From contig JAFUAD010000037.1 in NCBI GenBank assembly GCA_017460835.1, positions 1-64,000 on the forward strand: 64,000 nt of DNA, read 5' to 3'. Of the stretch, positions 25,633-35,516 are shown piece by piece (within the stretch, counting starts at the first letter, position 1; the number at the start of each line of letters is the position of its first letter). The position numbers and the translations under genes were made by a program. The notes under the pieces are model-generated. The model saw only the letters and a program-made list of their open reading frames with translations. It made no database searches and was not told the DNA's origin. Origin of the DNA: Oscillospiraceae bacterium. Lineage in GTDB: Bacteria; Bacillota; Clostridia; Oscillospirales; Ruminococcaceae.

Positions 25633-25676
25633 GAAAATAAGCAGCACCGACTCCATCCTCTGCGGAGCCGGTGCTG
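25633..25676 (-). terminator. Terminator after cdaR
   Basis: On the minus strand CAGCACCGGCTCC pairs with GGAGTCGGTGCTG, followed by CTTATTTTC. Confidence 0.75.
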
Positions 25677-25681
25677 TTTTG

Positions 25682-27118
25682 CTAATCGTCGGCAGATACC
25701 ACGGATACCGAAATATTGACGCGCGGCTGCGGACTGACCCACACGCCGGTCGCCGTATCTGGCAGCGTCACGGTAAACGCCTGCGAGAAATTGCCCTCCT
25801 GCGAGCCGGAGACATTGATAAGATTGATCGACGCGCGCAGATCGGTGGAATAGATTTCCGCGAGCTCCTCCGGCGTTCCGATCAGCGTAATGATCGTGTT
25901 GCCTGCGGGAGATTGCAGCGCGTACTCATAATCCTGCGAGGGATTGATGAGCTGAATATCGCTGTTTTTGATGATGCGCGTGTCTGCGATCAGATCCGTC
26001 GCGTCCAGCGTGACAATGACGGTTCCGAGCTGTGAGCGGTCGGTATAGCCGGCTTCCATTTCCACATTGATCTGGAAAATGCTGCCGATCGAGAGCTTAT
26101 ACATCGAAATGGAGCCGATCTCCCATGAATCGTAGGTGTCGAGAATCGCCTTGTTTGCCGGATCGCTGGTCTCAATCGTGATCATGAGATTGCTGTCATC
26201 GTCGCCGTAGCCCGGCAGCGTGAAGTCGGAATTGAGCCGGATCCGCTTCAGCACCGTGGATTTTTCAAGGTTGGCGGGGACATTATCGAGCGCGATCGTG
26301 ACCGGAAGCGTCTTGGTGTAATAAACCGGCATGGTGACGGCAAAGCTCGTCGCCTGAATATTGAAGGTCGAAGCGGAATCGGATATGATTTCGTCCCTTT
26401 CGCCGATCAGCTCCCAGTCTGTGCTGGTGTAGGTTTTCCTCTGCGAGAGCTCCTCGGCGTCGTCGATCGTCACGCGGATGTGGTCGATATTGGAGACCTG
26501 CGTGCTCGGCCCGGTGATCGTGACCATTGACGGCTCATACTCGATCTCGTCGGCATTGACGACAACATCCTTGCCGTAGGTCAGATTCGGACAGCGCAGC
26601 TCATTGACCGGAATACTCCGTGTCTCGTACTGGTCCATTGTGACCTCGACCGTGGACTTCGAGAGCTTATACTCTCCGAAATCCCGTCCGTTTACGCTGC
26701 GCAGCCGGATCGGTAGCGTCTGCGTGCCGATGGTATCGGTCACAGTCGAATCAAAATCGACATACGCGACGACATCTCCCCTGCTCAGGCCGCCGATGAC
26801 GGTACGGTTGCCCTTGATCGTGCAGTTGACCTTGAGCTTGCCCTCGTTTTCATAGGAGATCACGCTGAGCCCGTAGCCCTCCGCCTTTGAGCCGGAGATA
26901 TCAACCACGACCGGCACACCGGAGATCGAAACCTCGTAATTCGGGCTGATCTGTGATGCGATATAGACCCAGATGAAGAATGCCGCCAGAAAGGACAGAA
27001 TCAGCAGAATCAGATCGGTGCGGGTCGGCTTATGCAGCTTCGGCAGCGGGATTTTGAAGGAGGAGCGTGCTTTTGCGGCCGGTGCTGCGCCCGGCTTTGC
27101 GGGTTTATTTGTCTGCAT
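25682..27118 (-). CDS. cdaR: CdaR, YbbR-domain regulator of the c-di-AMP synthase
   Basis: 478 residues with a cytoplasmic Lys/Ala-rich tail, one membrane helix at about 33-52 (LILLILSFLAAFFIWVYIA) and several YbbR-like beta repeats outside the membrane. CdaR is known to bind and modulate CdaA in Firmicutes. ATG 27118 is used because GGAGG precedes it by seven bases; it overlaps the end of cdaA by 14 bases. Second gene of the cdaAR unit; glmM, often third, is absent and a terminator follows. Confidence 0.88.
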   Translation of the reverse strand: MQTNKPAKPGAAPAAKARSSFKIPLPKLHKPTRTDLILLILSFLAAFFIWVYIASQISPNYEVSISGVPVVVDISGSKAEGYGLSVISYENEGKLKVNCTIKGNRTVIGGLSRGDVVAYVDFDSTVTDTIGTQTLPIRLRSVNGRDFGEYKLSKSTVEVTMDQYETRSIPVNELRCPNLTYGKDVVVNADEIEYEPSMVTITGPSTQVSNIDHIRVTIDDAEELSQRKTYTSTDWELIGERDEIISDSASTFNIQATSFAVTMPVYYTKTLPVTIALDNVPANLEKSTVLKRIRLNSDFTLPGYGDDDSNLMITIETSDPANKAILDTYDSWEIGSISMYKLSIGSIFQINVEMEAGYTDRSQLGTVIVTLDATDLIADTRIIKNSDIQLINPSQDYEYALQSPAGNTIITLIGTPEELAEIYSTDLRASINLINVSGSQEGNFSQAFTVTLPDTATGVWVSPQPRVNISVSVVSADD

Positions 27119-28097
27119 CGGAGCCCTCCTTCCTCTGCGCATCCGTCTGTGCGGGGCGCTTCGCCGGAGGCTGAGCCGGTTTGCGGACAGCGGGCGCCTT
27201 CCGCTCTGCGGAGGAATTCACCTGACCGGAAGCGGGCTTGCGCCTGCGCCGGAATGAGAGAATGCCGCCGGCATCCTTGTCCTGCGGAAGAAGCGTGAGC
27301 TGCAAAAGGCGCTCCAGCGAATTTTTCGTATAATTTCTTGTCAGAACGCCGTCCTGTGCGACGGAGATCTGGCCGGTCTCCTCCGAGACCACAATGACGA
27401 GCGCATCGGAGTTCTCGCTCATGCCGATCGCGGCACGGTGCCGCGAGCCGAGGTGCTTGTCGATCAGCTCCTCCTTCTGCGGCTTCGGCAGAAAGCATGC
27501 CGCAGCCCAGATGATGCCGTCGCGCATAATCACCGCGCCGTCGTGGAGCGGGGTCTTGTTGTAGAAGATATTGCCGAAGAGCTCGGTGCTCGGAATCGCC
27601 TTCATGACGGTGCCGTTGAGAATCTGCTCGCCGAGCTTGGTGCTGCGCTCGATGACGATGAGCGCGCCGGTTGTGGTTTTCGAGAGTTGTTCCGCCGATT
27701 CGCAGATGATCGGGATGGCGGTTTTCCATTTATCGCTGACCTCCTCGCTCTCGCCGAGCGCAAAGCGCGGCAGCTTGGAGGTTGTCTGTCCGAATTTTTC
27801 GAGCGCGCGCCGCAGCTCCGGCTGGAACAGCACGATGACGGCGATAAGGCCGGCATTGAGCACCTTCACGGTGATGAAATTCAGCGCCTTGAGGCCGATG
27901 ATGCTGCTGAAGAAGTAGAAGGCGACGAGGAGGGCGATGCCCTTCATGAGCTGCCCGGCGCGGGTTTCGCGGACGAAGCGGAAGACGGTAAAGACGAGGT
28001 AGGTCAGCAGGGCGATATCGAGGAAATCGACGATACCGATAGACTGCATGACGTTAGAGAGCGCATGCCAGCCATTTTGCAGCAATTCAGAGATCAC
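27105..28097 (-). CDS. cdaA: CdaA, membrane-bound diadenylate cyclase
   Basis: 330 residues. Three membrane helices lie in the first 90 residues (LLTYLVFTVFRF, GIALLVAFYFFSSIIGL, VLNAGLIAVIVLF), then the DAC domain with the DGA motif (NKTPLHDGAVI) and RHR motif (HLGSRHRAAIGMSE). It makes the second messenger c-di-AMP from two ATP. The C-terminus is a basic Pro/Ala-rich tail of about 60 residues. A GTG start at 28097 is preferred: AGGAGGG lies nine bases upstream, while the ATG at 28148 is about 20 bases from the -10 box and has no site. Confidence 0.9.
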   Translation of the reverse strand: MISELLQNGWHALSNVMQSIGIVDFLDIALLTYLVFTVFRFVRETRAGQLMKGIALLVAFYFFSSIIGLKALNFITVKVLNAGLIAVIVLFQPELRRALEKFGQTTSKLPRFALGESEEVSDKWKTAIPIICESAEQLSKTTTGALIVIERSTKLGEQILNGTVMKAIPSTELFGNIFYNKTPLHDGAVIMRDGIIWAAACFLPKPQKEELIDKHLGSRHRAAIGMSENSDALVIVVSEETGQISVAQDGVLTRNYTKNSLERLLQLTLLPQDKDAGGILSFRRRRKPASGQVNSSAERKAPAVRKPAQPPAKRPAQTDAQRKEGSDADK

Positions 28098-28163
28098 GCA
28101 GATTTTCCCTCCTGTTTCCGGCTCCGGCTGCGGTGCCGGTACCGTCATAATTCATACATTATC

Positions 28164-28192
28164 AGTATAACACATTTTTTCCCGGATTGCAA
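28164..28192 (-). promoter_or_regulatory. Promoter of cdaA-cdaR
   Basis: TTGCAA (28187-28192) and TATACT (28164-28169) on the minus strand, 17-base spacer. Confidence 0.65.
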
Positions 28193-28210
28193 CCATTCAG
28201 ACAAAATTTT

Positions 28211-28493
28211 CCGGGCGGGCGGGCGCGGAGCCCGCGCTGGCGATTCGCTTCGCACCATAATGAGATAAGCGGGGTATTTTATCTCAGCCGAATATTTTGG
28301 CACGCTTGGGCGTGCAGCCGGCAGTACCCATATGTGAATTATGGGAGCATGAACCAAATGGGCAGCACACTCCTGTGCTGCGTCCTAAATAATATTGGGT
28401 GGATATGCAAAGAAACCCGCGAAGCCAAAATGGAAGCCGGCACTGCCGGCCGAAGCCAAATCGCCAGCGGGGGCTCCCCGCCCGCCGCGCAAA
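28211..28493 (-). repeat. Palindrome-rich intergenic repeat, copy B
   Basis: The inverted counterpart of copy A. The reverse strand shows the same ordered blocks: a GCCGGC palindrome, CCATTTTGGCTTCGCGGG, GGACGCAGCACA...TGTGCTGCCC, TTTGGTTCATGCTCCCATAA, GCACGCC/GCGTGC, CAGCCGAATAT and CCATAATGAG read from the other side. The 28436-28487 block is in the same orientation as 25381-25434. No ORF is supported. The gap 28098-28578 is otherwise promoters. Confidence 0.75.
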
Positions 28494-28499
28494 TTGTGC

Positions 28500-28529
28500 T
28501 TGCAATCACTGCACTCTCTGTGATATAAT
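28500..28529 (+). promoter_or_regulatory. Promoter of addB-addA
   Basis: TTGCAA (28500-28505) and TATAAT (28524-28529), 18-base spacer, directly after repeat copy B. Confidence 0.6.
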
Positions 28530-28578
28530 AGTATCAGAATCATCCGTATCCAAAATCACAGAAATGAGGAATCCTCCG

Positions 28579-31500
28579 ATGCTGCATCTGATAATCGGCG
28601 GGGCGGGCTGCGGAAAATCCGCCCTCCTGATCCGGCAGATTCAATCCTCCGCCGCTCCCGGCACCGGGATCCGTACCTTCGTGCCGGAGCAGTTCGCCTT
28701 TACCTATGATACCAAGCTCTACGGCGTACTCGGCGCCGCCGGCTTCAACCGCATCCGCACAGGCAGCTTCCGCAGCCTGACCGCCGAGCTTCTTGAGGCA
28801 TTCTCCGAGTCGCCGCGCGATGCCGCGGACGATGTGACGAAAACCGTCATCCTGCACCGCCTGCTCGCGCAGCTCTCGCAGGGGCATGCCCTCCGCTTTT
28901 ACGGCAGACAGGCGGAAAAGCCCGCCTTCCTCGCACAAATGACCGCCCAGCTTTCCGAGCTGATGCAGTCCGGCAGCACCCCCGAGCAGCTCCTTCAGGC
29001 CTCTGCCGGAACCGAGGGTGTACTCGCGGAGAAGCTCTATGATATTGCGCGGATTTACGCGGATTATCTCTCAGAGCTCGAACGCCGCGGCCTGCGCGAT
29101 GTGCTCTGCGACCCGATGAATGCCGCAGCCGCCGCCGATGCCTCCGGCTACCTGAAGGGCGCCCATATCTTTCTCGATGAATTTGAATCCTTTACCGGCG
29201 ACCAGTACGCGATGCTGGAGATCATGCTGCGGGACGCCGCGGAGGTCTGGATCGCCCTGCGCACCGATGACCCCGATGCGCCGGACTACACCCGTTTTGA
29301 CGCGGTCAACCAGACCACAAGGCGGCTGCGGCGCATGGCAAAGGAGCAGAACCTCGAAACAGAAACCGTGCTCTGCTCTGAGCAGCACCGGTTCCACGAC
29401 CCGTCCCTTGCGCATCTGAGCCGGTATCTGTTTACGCAGGTGCAGCCGCAGTATGAGGGCGTTCCGGCGGTCACGCTGACCGAGGCGCGCGATGTGACGC
29501 TCGAAGCGGAGTACACCGCCGCGCAGATTCGCAGGCTCATGCAGGGCGGGATGCGCTGCGCCGATATCATGGTCGTGATGCACGATCCGGCGCAGTACGG
29601 CTCTCTGCTGGAGGCGGCATTTCAGCGCTATCAGATTCCGTTTTTCATGGATCTGCGGCGTTCCGTGCTGCATACGGCGGTCATGAAGCTGCCGCTCTGT
29701 CTGCTTTCGCTGATGCAGCGGACGGCGACCGAGCAGATTCTGCTGCTGCTGAAAACGCAGCTCAGCCCGCTGCACCCCGCAGAGGCGGCATTTCTGGAAA
29801 ATTATGCCTATATCTGGGATATCGAGGGCGAGCAGTGGGAGCATATCTTTGCAAAGGAGACCGACCCCGATGCACGGGCGGAGAGCATCCGCATGAAGCT
29901 GATGCCGGCAATTCTGCGGATGCGGAGATCGGCACGCAGAGAGGGCGTCACGGGCGCGGAGCTCTGCGAAGCACTGTACCGCTGCATGGACGAGACCGGT
30001 GTGCCGATGCGCGTCGGCGGGCTCGCGTCGCATCTGAATGAGCAGGGGGATGTAGAGGGCGGAAGGGCGCTGCGCCGGCTCTGGAACCGGTTTACCGAGC
30101 TGCTCGACGCGCTCCATGAGGCGCTGACCGACACCCCGCTGACCCCGCAGCAGCTTTCCGAGCTGATGACGGCGGTTCTGCGCTCCAATCAGATTCCCGT
30201 TCCGCCGCAGACGCTCGATGCCGTGACGGTGCAGAGTGCGGCGGCTGCGCGGTACAATGCGCCGAAGGTCGTGTTTGTCCTCGGTGTCAATGACGGGCAG
30301 TTCCCCGCGGATATTCAGCAGAGCGGCTTTTTCACCGAGCAGGAGCGCGCACTGCTGGAGGAATGCGGCGTGGCGCTGTCCCGTTCGGTGCGCGATCTCT
30401 GCGCCGATGAACGGCTGATCGTCTATAAAACGCTCTCTGCGCCGTCAGAGCAGCTCCGGCTCAGCTATGCGCTCGCGGGCGAAAGCGGCGAACGCATGGT
30501 GCCGTCCTCGCTGACCGAGGACATCCGGAAGCTGCTGCCCGGCATCCGGACCGAATTTGCCGACAGCATGGGCACTGCATTTTATGTCTCCACAAAGGCG
30601 GCGGCATATTACAGCTTTGTGCAGGATTATACCGTTTCGCCGAGGGAGCGGGCATCGGTGCGCGCCATGCTGGAGGAGATCCCCGAGGAGGCAAAGCGGC
30701 TTCAGGGGCTGCGGCAGTCCGCCGACCCGGAGCGGCTCCGCATTCGCAGCAAGGCGCTGATGCGCCGCCTGACCGGTGACCGCCTTACCATGTCCGCGAC
30801 ACAGATCGAAAACGCGGTCAAATGCCCGTTTATGGGCTTCTGCCACAATAATCTCAGGCTGCTGCCGCGCAGAAAGAAAAATCTCGATCCGCTCTCCGGC
30901 GGAAATCTCGTGCATTACTGCATGGAGCGCCTGTTTATTGAGCACCCGGACCGCGAGGAATTTCTTGCGATGACTGCGGCCGATCTCAAGGCACATGCAC
31001 AGCGCTGTGCCGATGATTTCCTGCAAAATGAGCTCGGCGGCGGCAGCGGCAGACCGGCACGCTTCTTGCAGCAGCTTTCGCGGATGACCGGCCGCATGAC
31101 CGCCCTGCTGCTGCATACGCAGGATGAAATGCGGCAGTCGCAGTTCCGCCCGGATGCCTGCGAGCTCGTCATCGGAACAGTCGGGGAGGAGCAGGGCACC
31201 GCGCCCTTCCGCTTGCAGCTCCCCGACGGCATCGCGCTCTACCTGAACGGCAAGATCGACCGCGTTGATCTGACCGAGCAGGACGGCAGACGCTACCTGC
31301 GCATTGTCGATTACAAGACCGGCGCGAAGGAATTTTTCCTCGGCGATATCTATTACGGGCTGAATTTGCAGATGCTCCTCTACCTGTTTGCGCTGCTCGA
31401 TGACAATACCTATTATCCGGATGCAGCACCGGCGGGTGTGCTTTACATGCCCTCCGGCATGCCGAAAAGCCGGGACCGCGGCGATCCCGAGCCGGTCGCG

Positions 31501-31959
31501 GAATATGTCAGCCGCTATTTCCGCATGAGCGGAACGGTGCTCTATGACCGCGGAATCCTCTCGAAAATGGAGGAAAGCATCGCGGGCGTCTATATTCCGG
31601 TGCGGCTCGCAGAGGGCGACACCGGCAGCGATCAGCCCGCGCTGACGGCCGATTCGCAGGTCTTTACGGCTCAGCAGCTCACGCGGCTCCGGAGCCATGT
31701 CGAGGAAATCGTGCGGGAGACCGCAGAGCAGCTTGCGGCGGGTGATGTCGCGCCGCGCCCGATGAAGAAAAAGCAGGCGGGCAGCATGTTCTATGCCGAT
31801 GCCTGTGCATACTGTGACTATCATACCCTGTGCGGCGTGACCGAGCAGGATACCGGCTGCTTCCGGCTTCCGGTGAAGGAGAAAGAGGCTGAGGCGGCCA
31901 TGAAGGCGATCATGAACGGAGAAAGGGAGGCGGAGACCGATGAGCAGATGGACACCTGA
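28579..31959 (+). CDS. addB: AddB subunit of the AddAB helicase-nuclease
   Basis: 1126 residues. With AddA it processes DNA double-strand breaks for recombination. Walker A (GGAGCGKSALL) is at the very N-terminus, and the C-terminal part holds a RecB-like nuclease (RIVDYKTGAKEF) with the Fe-S cysteines split between VKCPFMGFC and CAYCDYHTLC, as known for AddB. The frame is open upstream, but ATG 28579 matches the family N-terminus and has GAGG nine bases before it. It overlaps addA by 20 bases. Confidence 0.93.
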   Translation: MLHLIIGGAGCGKSALLIRQIQSSAAPGTGIRTFVPEQFAFTYDTKLYGVLGAAGFNRIRTGSFRSLTAELLEAFSESPRDAADDVTKTVILHRLLAQLSQGHALRFYGRQAEKPAFLAQMTAQLSELMQSGSTPEQLLQASAGTEGVLAEKLYDIARIYADYLSELERRGLRDVLCDPMNAAAAADASGYLKGAHIFLDEFESFTGDQYAMLEIMLRDAAEVWIALRTDDPDAPDYTRFDAVNQTTRRLRRMAKEQNLETETVLCSEQHRFHDPSLAHLSRYLFTQVQPQYEGVPAVTLTEARDVTLEAEYTAAQIRRLMQGGMRCADIMVVMHDPAQYGSLLEAAFQRYQIPFFMDLRRSVLHTAVMKLPLCLLSLMQRTATEQILLLLKTQLSPLHPAEAAFLENYAYIWDIEGEQWEHIFAKETDPDARAESIRMKLMPAILRMRRSARREGVTGAELCEALYRCMDETGVPMRVGGLASHLNEQGDVEGGRALRRLWNRFTELLDALHEALTDTPLTPQQLSELMTAVLRSNQIPVPPQTLDAVTVQSAAAARYNAPKVVFVLGVNDGQFPADIQQSGFFTEQERALLEECGVALSRSVRDLCADERLIVYKTLSAPSEQLRLSYALAGESGERMVPSSLTEDIRKLLPGIRTEFADSMGTAFYVSTKAAAYYSFVQDYTVSPRERASVRAMLEEIPEEAKRLQGLRQSADPERLRIRSKALMRRLTGDRLTMSATQIENAVKCPFMGFCHNNLRLLPRRKKNLDPLSGGNLVHYCMERLFIEHPDREEFLAMTAADLKAHAQRCADDFLQNELGGGSGRPARFLQQLSRMTGRMTALLLHTQDEMRQSQFRPDACELVIGTVGEEQGTAPFRLQLPDGIALYLNGKIDRVDLTEQDGRRYLRIVDYKTGAKEFFLGDIYYGLNLQMLLYLFALLDDNTYYPDAAPAGVLYMPSGMPKSRDRGDPEPVAEYVSRYFRMSGTVLYDRGILSKMEESIAGVYIPVRLAEGDTGSDQPALTADSQVFTAQQLTRLRSHVEEIVRETAEQLAAGDVAPRPMKKKQAGSMFYADACAYCDYHTLCGVTEQDTGCFRLPVKEKEAEAAMKAIMNGEREAETDEQMDT

Positions 31960-34900
31960 GCAGGAGGCTGCGATCGAAGCGCGGGGCGCATCACTGGTCG
32001 TCAGCGCGGCGGCAGGCAGCGGCAAGACCTCGGTTCTGGTCGAGCGGCTGATCCGCCTGCTGTCCGATTCCGAGCACCCCTGCCCGGCAGAGCGCATGAT
32101 CGTCGCGACCTTTACCAATGACGCGGCAGGCGAGCTGCGCGCAAGGCTGAGCCGCAGTCTGACGGAGCGCCTGCTCGATGCGCCCGATGACCCGTGGCTC
32201 CGCCGGCAGCAGACCATGCTGCAAAGCGCCAGCATTTCGACAATCCACAGCTTTTGTATTGCGCTGCTGCGGGAGCAGTTTGCGGCGCTCGATATCTCCG
32301 CGAGCTTCCGGATGATGGACGACGCGGAGGAAAAAACGCTCGCGGGCGCTGCCGCTGCTGCGGTGCTGGAGCAGCTCAGCGCCGATGCGGAGGAAAACCC
32401 GGAGATCCGGGCAGAGCAGAAGCTCCTGTTCGATGCCTTCTGCACGGCGGATGACCGCCCGCTTGAGGCGCTGCTCCGGTCGGTCTATACGCTGACCGAG
32501 CAGACGCCCTTCGGCGCATCGCTGCTGACCGAGGCCGCAGAGCAGTATGAAACCGGCAGCATGCGGCAGATCGCGGCGGAGGCGATCGGTGCAGAGCTCG
32601 ATGAGATCATCCGGTACTATGACAAGGCCGTCGCGCTGTGCCGGGAGCTTCCGGCGGAAAAGCAGTTTGCGGTTTTGTGGGATGAATACACCGAAGCAGC
32701 CGGGCTGAAGGATGTGCTCAGTGAGGGCGATTTTACGCGGCTTTCCGAACTGATCGGTGCAAAGCGCGGCAGCTCGCTCCGGCCGCCCGGAAAAAAGGTC
32801 GATGCGGCACAGTGGGCAAAGGTCAAGGCGCTGCGTGACAGAGGAAAGGCATGCCGGGATGCGCTGCGGTCGAAATGGACGGCGGCACTGCGCCTTTCCG
32901 ATTCCGATTTTGCCCGTCACGGCGCGATTCTGCGCAGCCTTGCGCGGCTGACGGCGCAGTTCTCGGAGACGCTGTTTGCGATGAAGCAGGAGCGCAATGC
33001 GCTGGGCTTCGGAGATGTCATGACGCTGACGCTTTCTCTGCTCGCGGAAAAGCGCCCCGACGGCAGCATCCGCAAAACGCCGCTTGCCGGGCAGCTTTCG
33101 CAGCAGTATGAGTGCATCATGATCGACGAATTTCAGGATGCCGACAATTTGCAGGATCTGATCTTCCGGATGCTCTCACGCGGGGGCGATGCCGCGCATT
33201 ACGGCAGCAATCTGTTTTTTGTCGGCGACAGCAAGCAGTGCATTTACCGCTTCCGCAATGCAAACCCGAACAATTTTTACCGCGCCATGCGCGAGAGTGC
33301 GCTGTACCGGTCGCCGCAGCTCAGCGAAAACACCGTGATTCACCTGAACCGCAATTTCCGCAGCGCCGGCGAGGTTGTCGATTTTGTCAATCAGATCTTC
33401 TCTGCGCTGATGACGGAGCAGGTCGGGGAAATCTCCTATGACGGAACGCAGGCGCTGGTGCGCGGCGCCGAGTACCCGGAGGCAGAGCGCCCGGTCGAGC
33501 TGATGCTGCTCGAAAAGCCCGCGGATGAGGCAAAAGCGGTCGCTGCGCGGATTGCCGAACACCTGAACCGCGGGACGCCCGTCCGGGACAAGGACGGCAC
33601 GCTGCGCCCCTGTGCGCCGAAGGATTTTCTGCTGCTCTTCCGCAATAAGACCCATGTGCCGGAATATGCTGCGGCGCTGACGGCGCTCGGCATCCCGGTC
33701 TGCCGGATCGAACGGAGCAGCTATCTGCAATCGCCGGAAATCATGCTGCTGCTGGATATTCTCCGGGCAATCGACAACCCGCTGCTCGATATCTCCGCAG
33801 CGGCGGCGATGCTTTCGCCGATGATCGGCTTCACGCTCGACGAGCTGACCGCCGTCCGCATCTATGACCGGAAGCGCAGCCTGTTTCAGTCCGTGCAGAA
33901 GCTCCTTGCCGATGCGGATGACGGGGAGACCGGCGCAGAGCCCGCGCTCATCGGAAAATGCAGGAGCTTCTGCGGATTTCTTGAATCCATGCGGCTGTAT
34001 TCAGCGATGGAAACACCGGAGCAGCTCATCCGGCGCGTGTATCAGCAGACCGATTTCCTCGGCATGATGCAGATGACGGAGGGCGGCGAGCAGAAAAAGG
34101 CCAATCTCCGCGCGCTGATCGCTCACGCGAAAAAATTTGAGGAAATCAGCAGCGGCGGGCTCTCGGCATTTCTGCGCTATGTGGATACGATGCTGGAGCG
34201 CGATCAGGATTTGCAGGGCGGCGGCGTGCCTGCCGGAACCGAGAATGTTGTGCAGATCAAGACGATTCACGGCTCAAAGGGGCTCGAAGCGCCGTTTGTG
34301 ATTCTCTGCTGTTCGGACAGCCGCTTTTCGGGCAAGGACAGCAGCGAGACACTGCAATTTCATGCGGAGCTCGGCATCGGCTTCCGGCTGCATGACCCCG
34401 AGACGCTGACCCGCGGCATGAGCCTGCCGTATCTGGCGATTTTTCAGCGCAATGACGCCGAAATGCGCAGTGAGGAGCTGCGGCTGCTCTATGTCGCGCT
34501 GACCAGAGCACGAGAGCACCTGATTCTGCCGATCCGGCACAGCGCAAATTATGCGAACAATCTTGCGGCATTTGCTGCGGAGCAGGATGCCTTCGGCGGA
34601 CAGGATGACGCCCTGACGGGGAGCATCGGCTGCATGCGCGACTGGATGACCGCGGTGCTGATCCGGAACCCCGGCTGCGAGGCGCTGCGGCGGGAATTTG
34701 ATCTCGAATGCGGCAGCGATGCAGCGCAGAAGCTCCTTTCGGTGCGGGTTGACCGCATCGCGCAGGAGGATGCGGCAGAAACTGAAGCCGAGGAGACTGC
34801 CGAGGCGGCGGAGGCTGCTGCCGACCCCGCGCTGACGGCGCTGCTGAAGGAACAGTGCGCGTGGCGGTATGAAAGCCGCGAGGCGGGGCTGACCGCAAAA

Positions 34901-35509
34901 TACGGCGTTTCGGAGCTTGCAAAGGCGGAGGATTTCTCCGCGCCGCTGCGCAAGCCGCTGTTCATGCGCGAAAAGCACGGGCTCTCCGGCGCCGAGCGCG
35001 GCACTGCCGTCCACACCTTTTTGCAGTATGCCGACTTTGCGGCGGCCGCATCGGATGTGCAGGCAGAGGTCGTGCGGCTCCGTACACTGGGCAGGCTGAC
35101 CGCAAAGCAGGCGGAGGCCGTCGCAAAAAGCCGTATCTCCGACTTTTTCGCATCGGAGCTGTATGAGCGGATCCGCAATGCAAAGCAGATCTGGCGGGAG
35201 CAGAAATTCACCGTCCGGCTCAGCGACCTGCACCTCAGCGGCACGCTCGCAGGGCTCGGCGCGGAATATGCCGGCACGGAGGGCATGCTGATCGGCATTA
35301 TGGATCTGGTCTTTGAGGAGGAGGACGGGCTGGTGCTCGTTGATTACAAAACCGACCGGGTACGGGCGCCGGAGGAGCTGCTGGAGCATTACACCGAGCA
35401 GATTCACCTCTATGCCGAGGCGCTGCGGCTGGTGATGCAGAAACCGGTCAGGGCGTGCTGCCTGTATTCCCTGACCCTGAACCGGACGGTTCCGGTCAGA
35501 ATGAGGTGA
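31940..35509 (+). CDS. addA: AddA subunit of the AddAB helicase-nuclease
   Basis: 1189 residues, UvrD/RecB-type. Walker A is in AAAGSGKTSVLVERL (about 23-37); other helicase motifs are IMIDEFQDAD, VGDSKQCIYRFRNANP, IHGSKGLEAPFV and YVALTRAREHL. The C-terminal nuclease motif is LVLVDYKTDR. The start at 31940 follows GGGAGGCGGAG and lies inside the end of addB, so the subunits are made together. An Ala/Glu-rich stretch near residues 945-960 separates helicase and nuclease parts. Confidence 0.95.
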   Translation: MSRWTPEQEAAIEARGASLVVSAAAGSGKTSVLVERLIRLLSDSEHPCPAERMIVATFTNDAAGELRARLSRSLTERLLDAPDDPWLRRQQTMLQSASISTIHSFCIALLREQFAALDISASFRMMDDAEEKTLAGAAAAAVLEQLSADAEENPEIRAEQKLLFDAFCTADDRPLEALLRSVYTLTEQTPFGASLLTEAAEQYETGSMRQIAAEAIGAELDEIIRYYDKAVALCRELPAEKQFAVLWDEYTEAAGLKDVLSEGDFTRLSELIGAKRGSSLRPPGKKVDAAQWAKVKALRDRGKACRDALRSKWTAALRLSDSDFARHGAILRSLARLTAQFSETLFAMKQERNALGFGDVMTLTLSLLAEKRPDGSIRKTPLAGQLSQQYECIMIDEFQDADNLQDLIFRMLSRGGDAAHYGSNLFFVGDSKQCIYRFRNANPNNFYRAMRESALYRSPQLSENTVIHLNRNFRSAGEVVDFVNQIFSALMTEQVGEISYDGTQALVRGAEYPEAERPVELMLLEKPADEAKAVAARIAEHLNRGTPVRDKDGTLRPCAPKDFLLLFRNKTHVPEYAAALTALGIPVCRIERSSYLQSPEIMLLLDILRAIDNPLLDISAAAAMLSPMIGFTLDELTAVRIYDRKRSLFQSVQKLLADADDGETGAEPALIGKCRSFCGFLESMRLYSAMETPEQLIRRVYQQTDFLGMMQMTEGGEQKKANLRALIAHAKKFEEISSGGLSAFLRYVDTMLERDQDLQGGGVPAGTENVVQIKTIHGSKGLEAPFVILCCSDSRFSGKDSSETLQFHAELGIGFRLHDPETLTRGMSLPYLAIFQRNDAEMRSEELRLLYVALTRAREHLILPIRHSANYANNLAAFAAEQDAFGGQDDALTGSIGCMRDWMTAVLIRNPGCEALRREFDLECGSDAAQKLLSVRVDRIAQEDAAETEAEETAEAAEAAADPALTALLKEQCAWRYESREAGLTAKYGVSELAKAEDFSAPLRKPLFMREKHGLSGAERGTAVHTFLQYADFAAAASDVQAEVVRLRTLGRLTAKQAEAVAKSRISDFFASELYERIRNAKQIWREQKFTVRLSDLHLSGTLAGLGAEYAGTEGMLIGIMDLVFEEEDGLVLVDYKTDRVRAPEELLEHYTEQIHLYAEALRLVMQKPVRACCLYSLTLNRTVPVRMR

Positions 35510-35516
35510 GGGTGCG

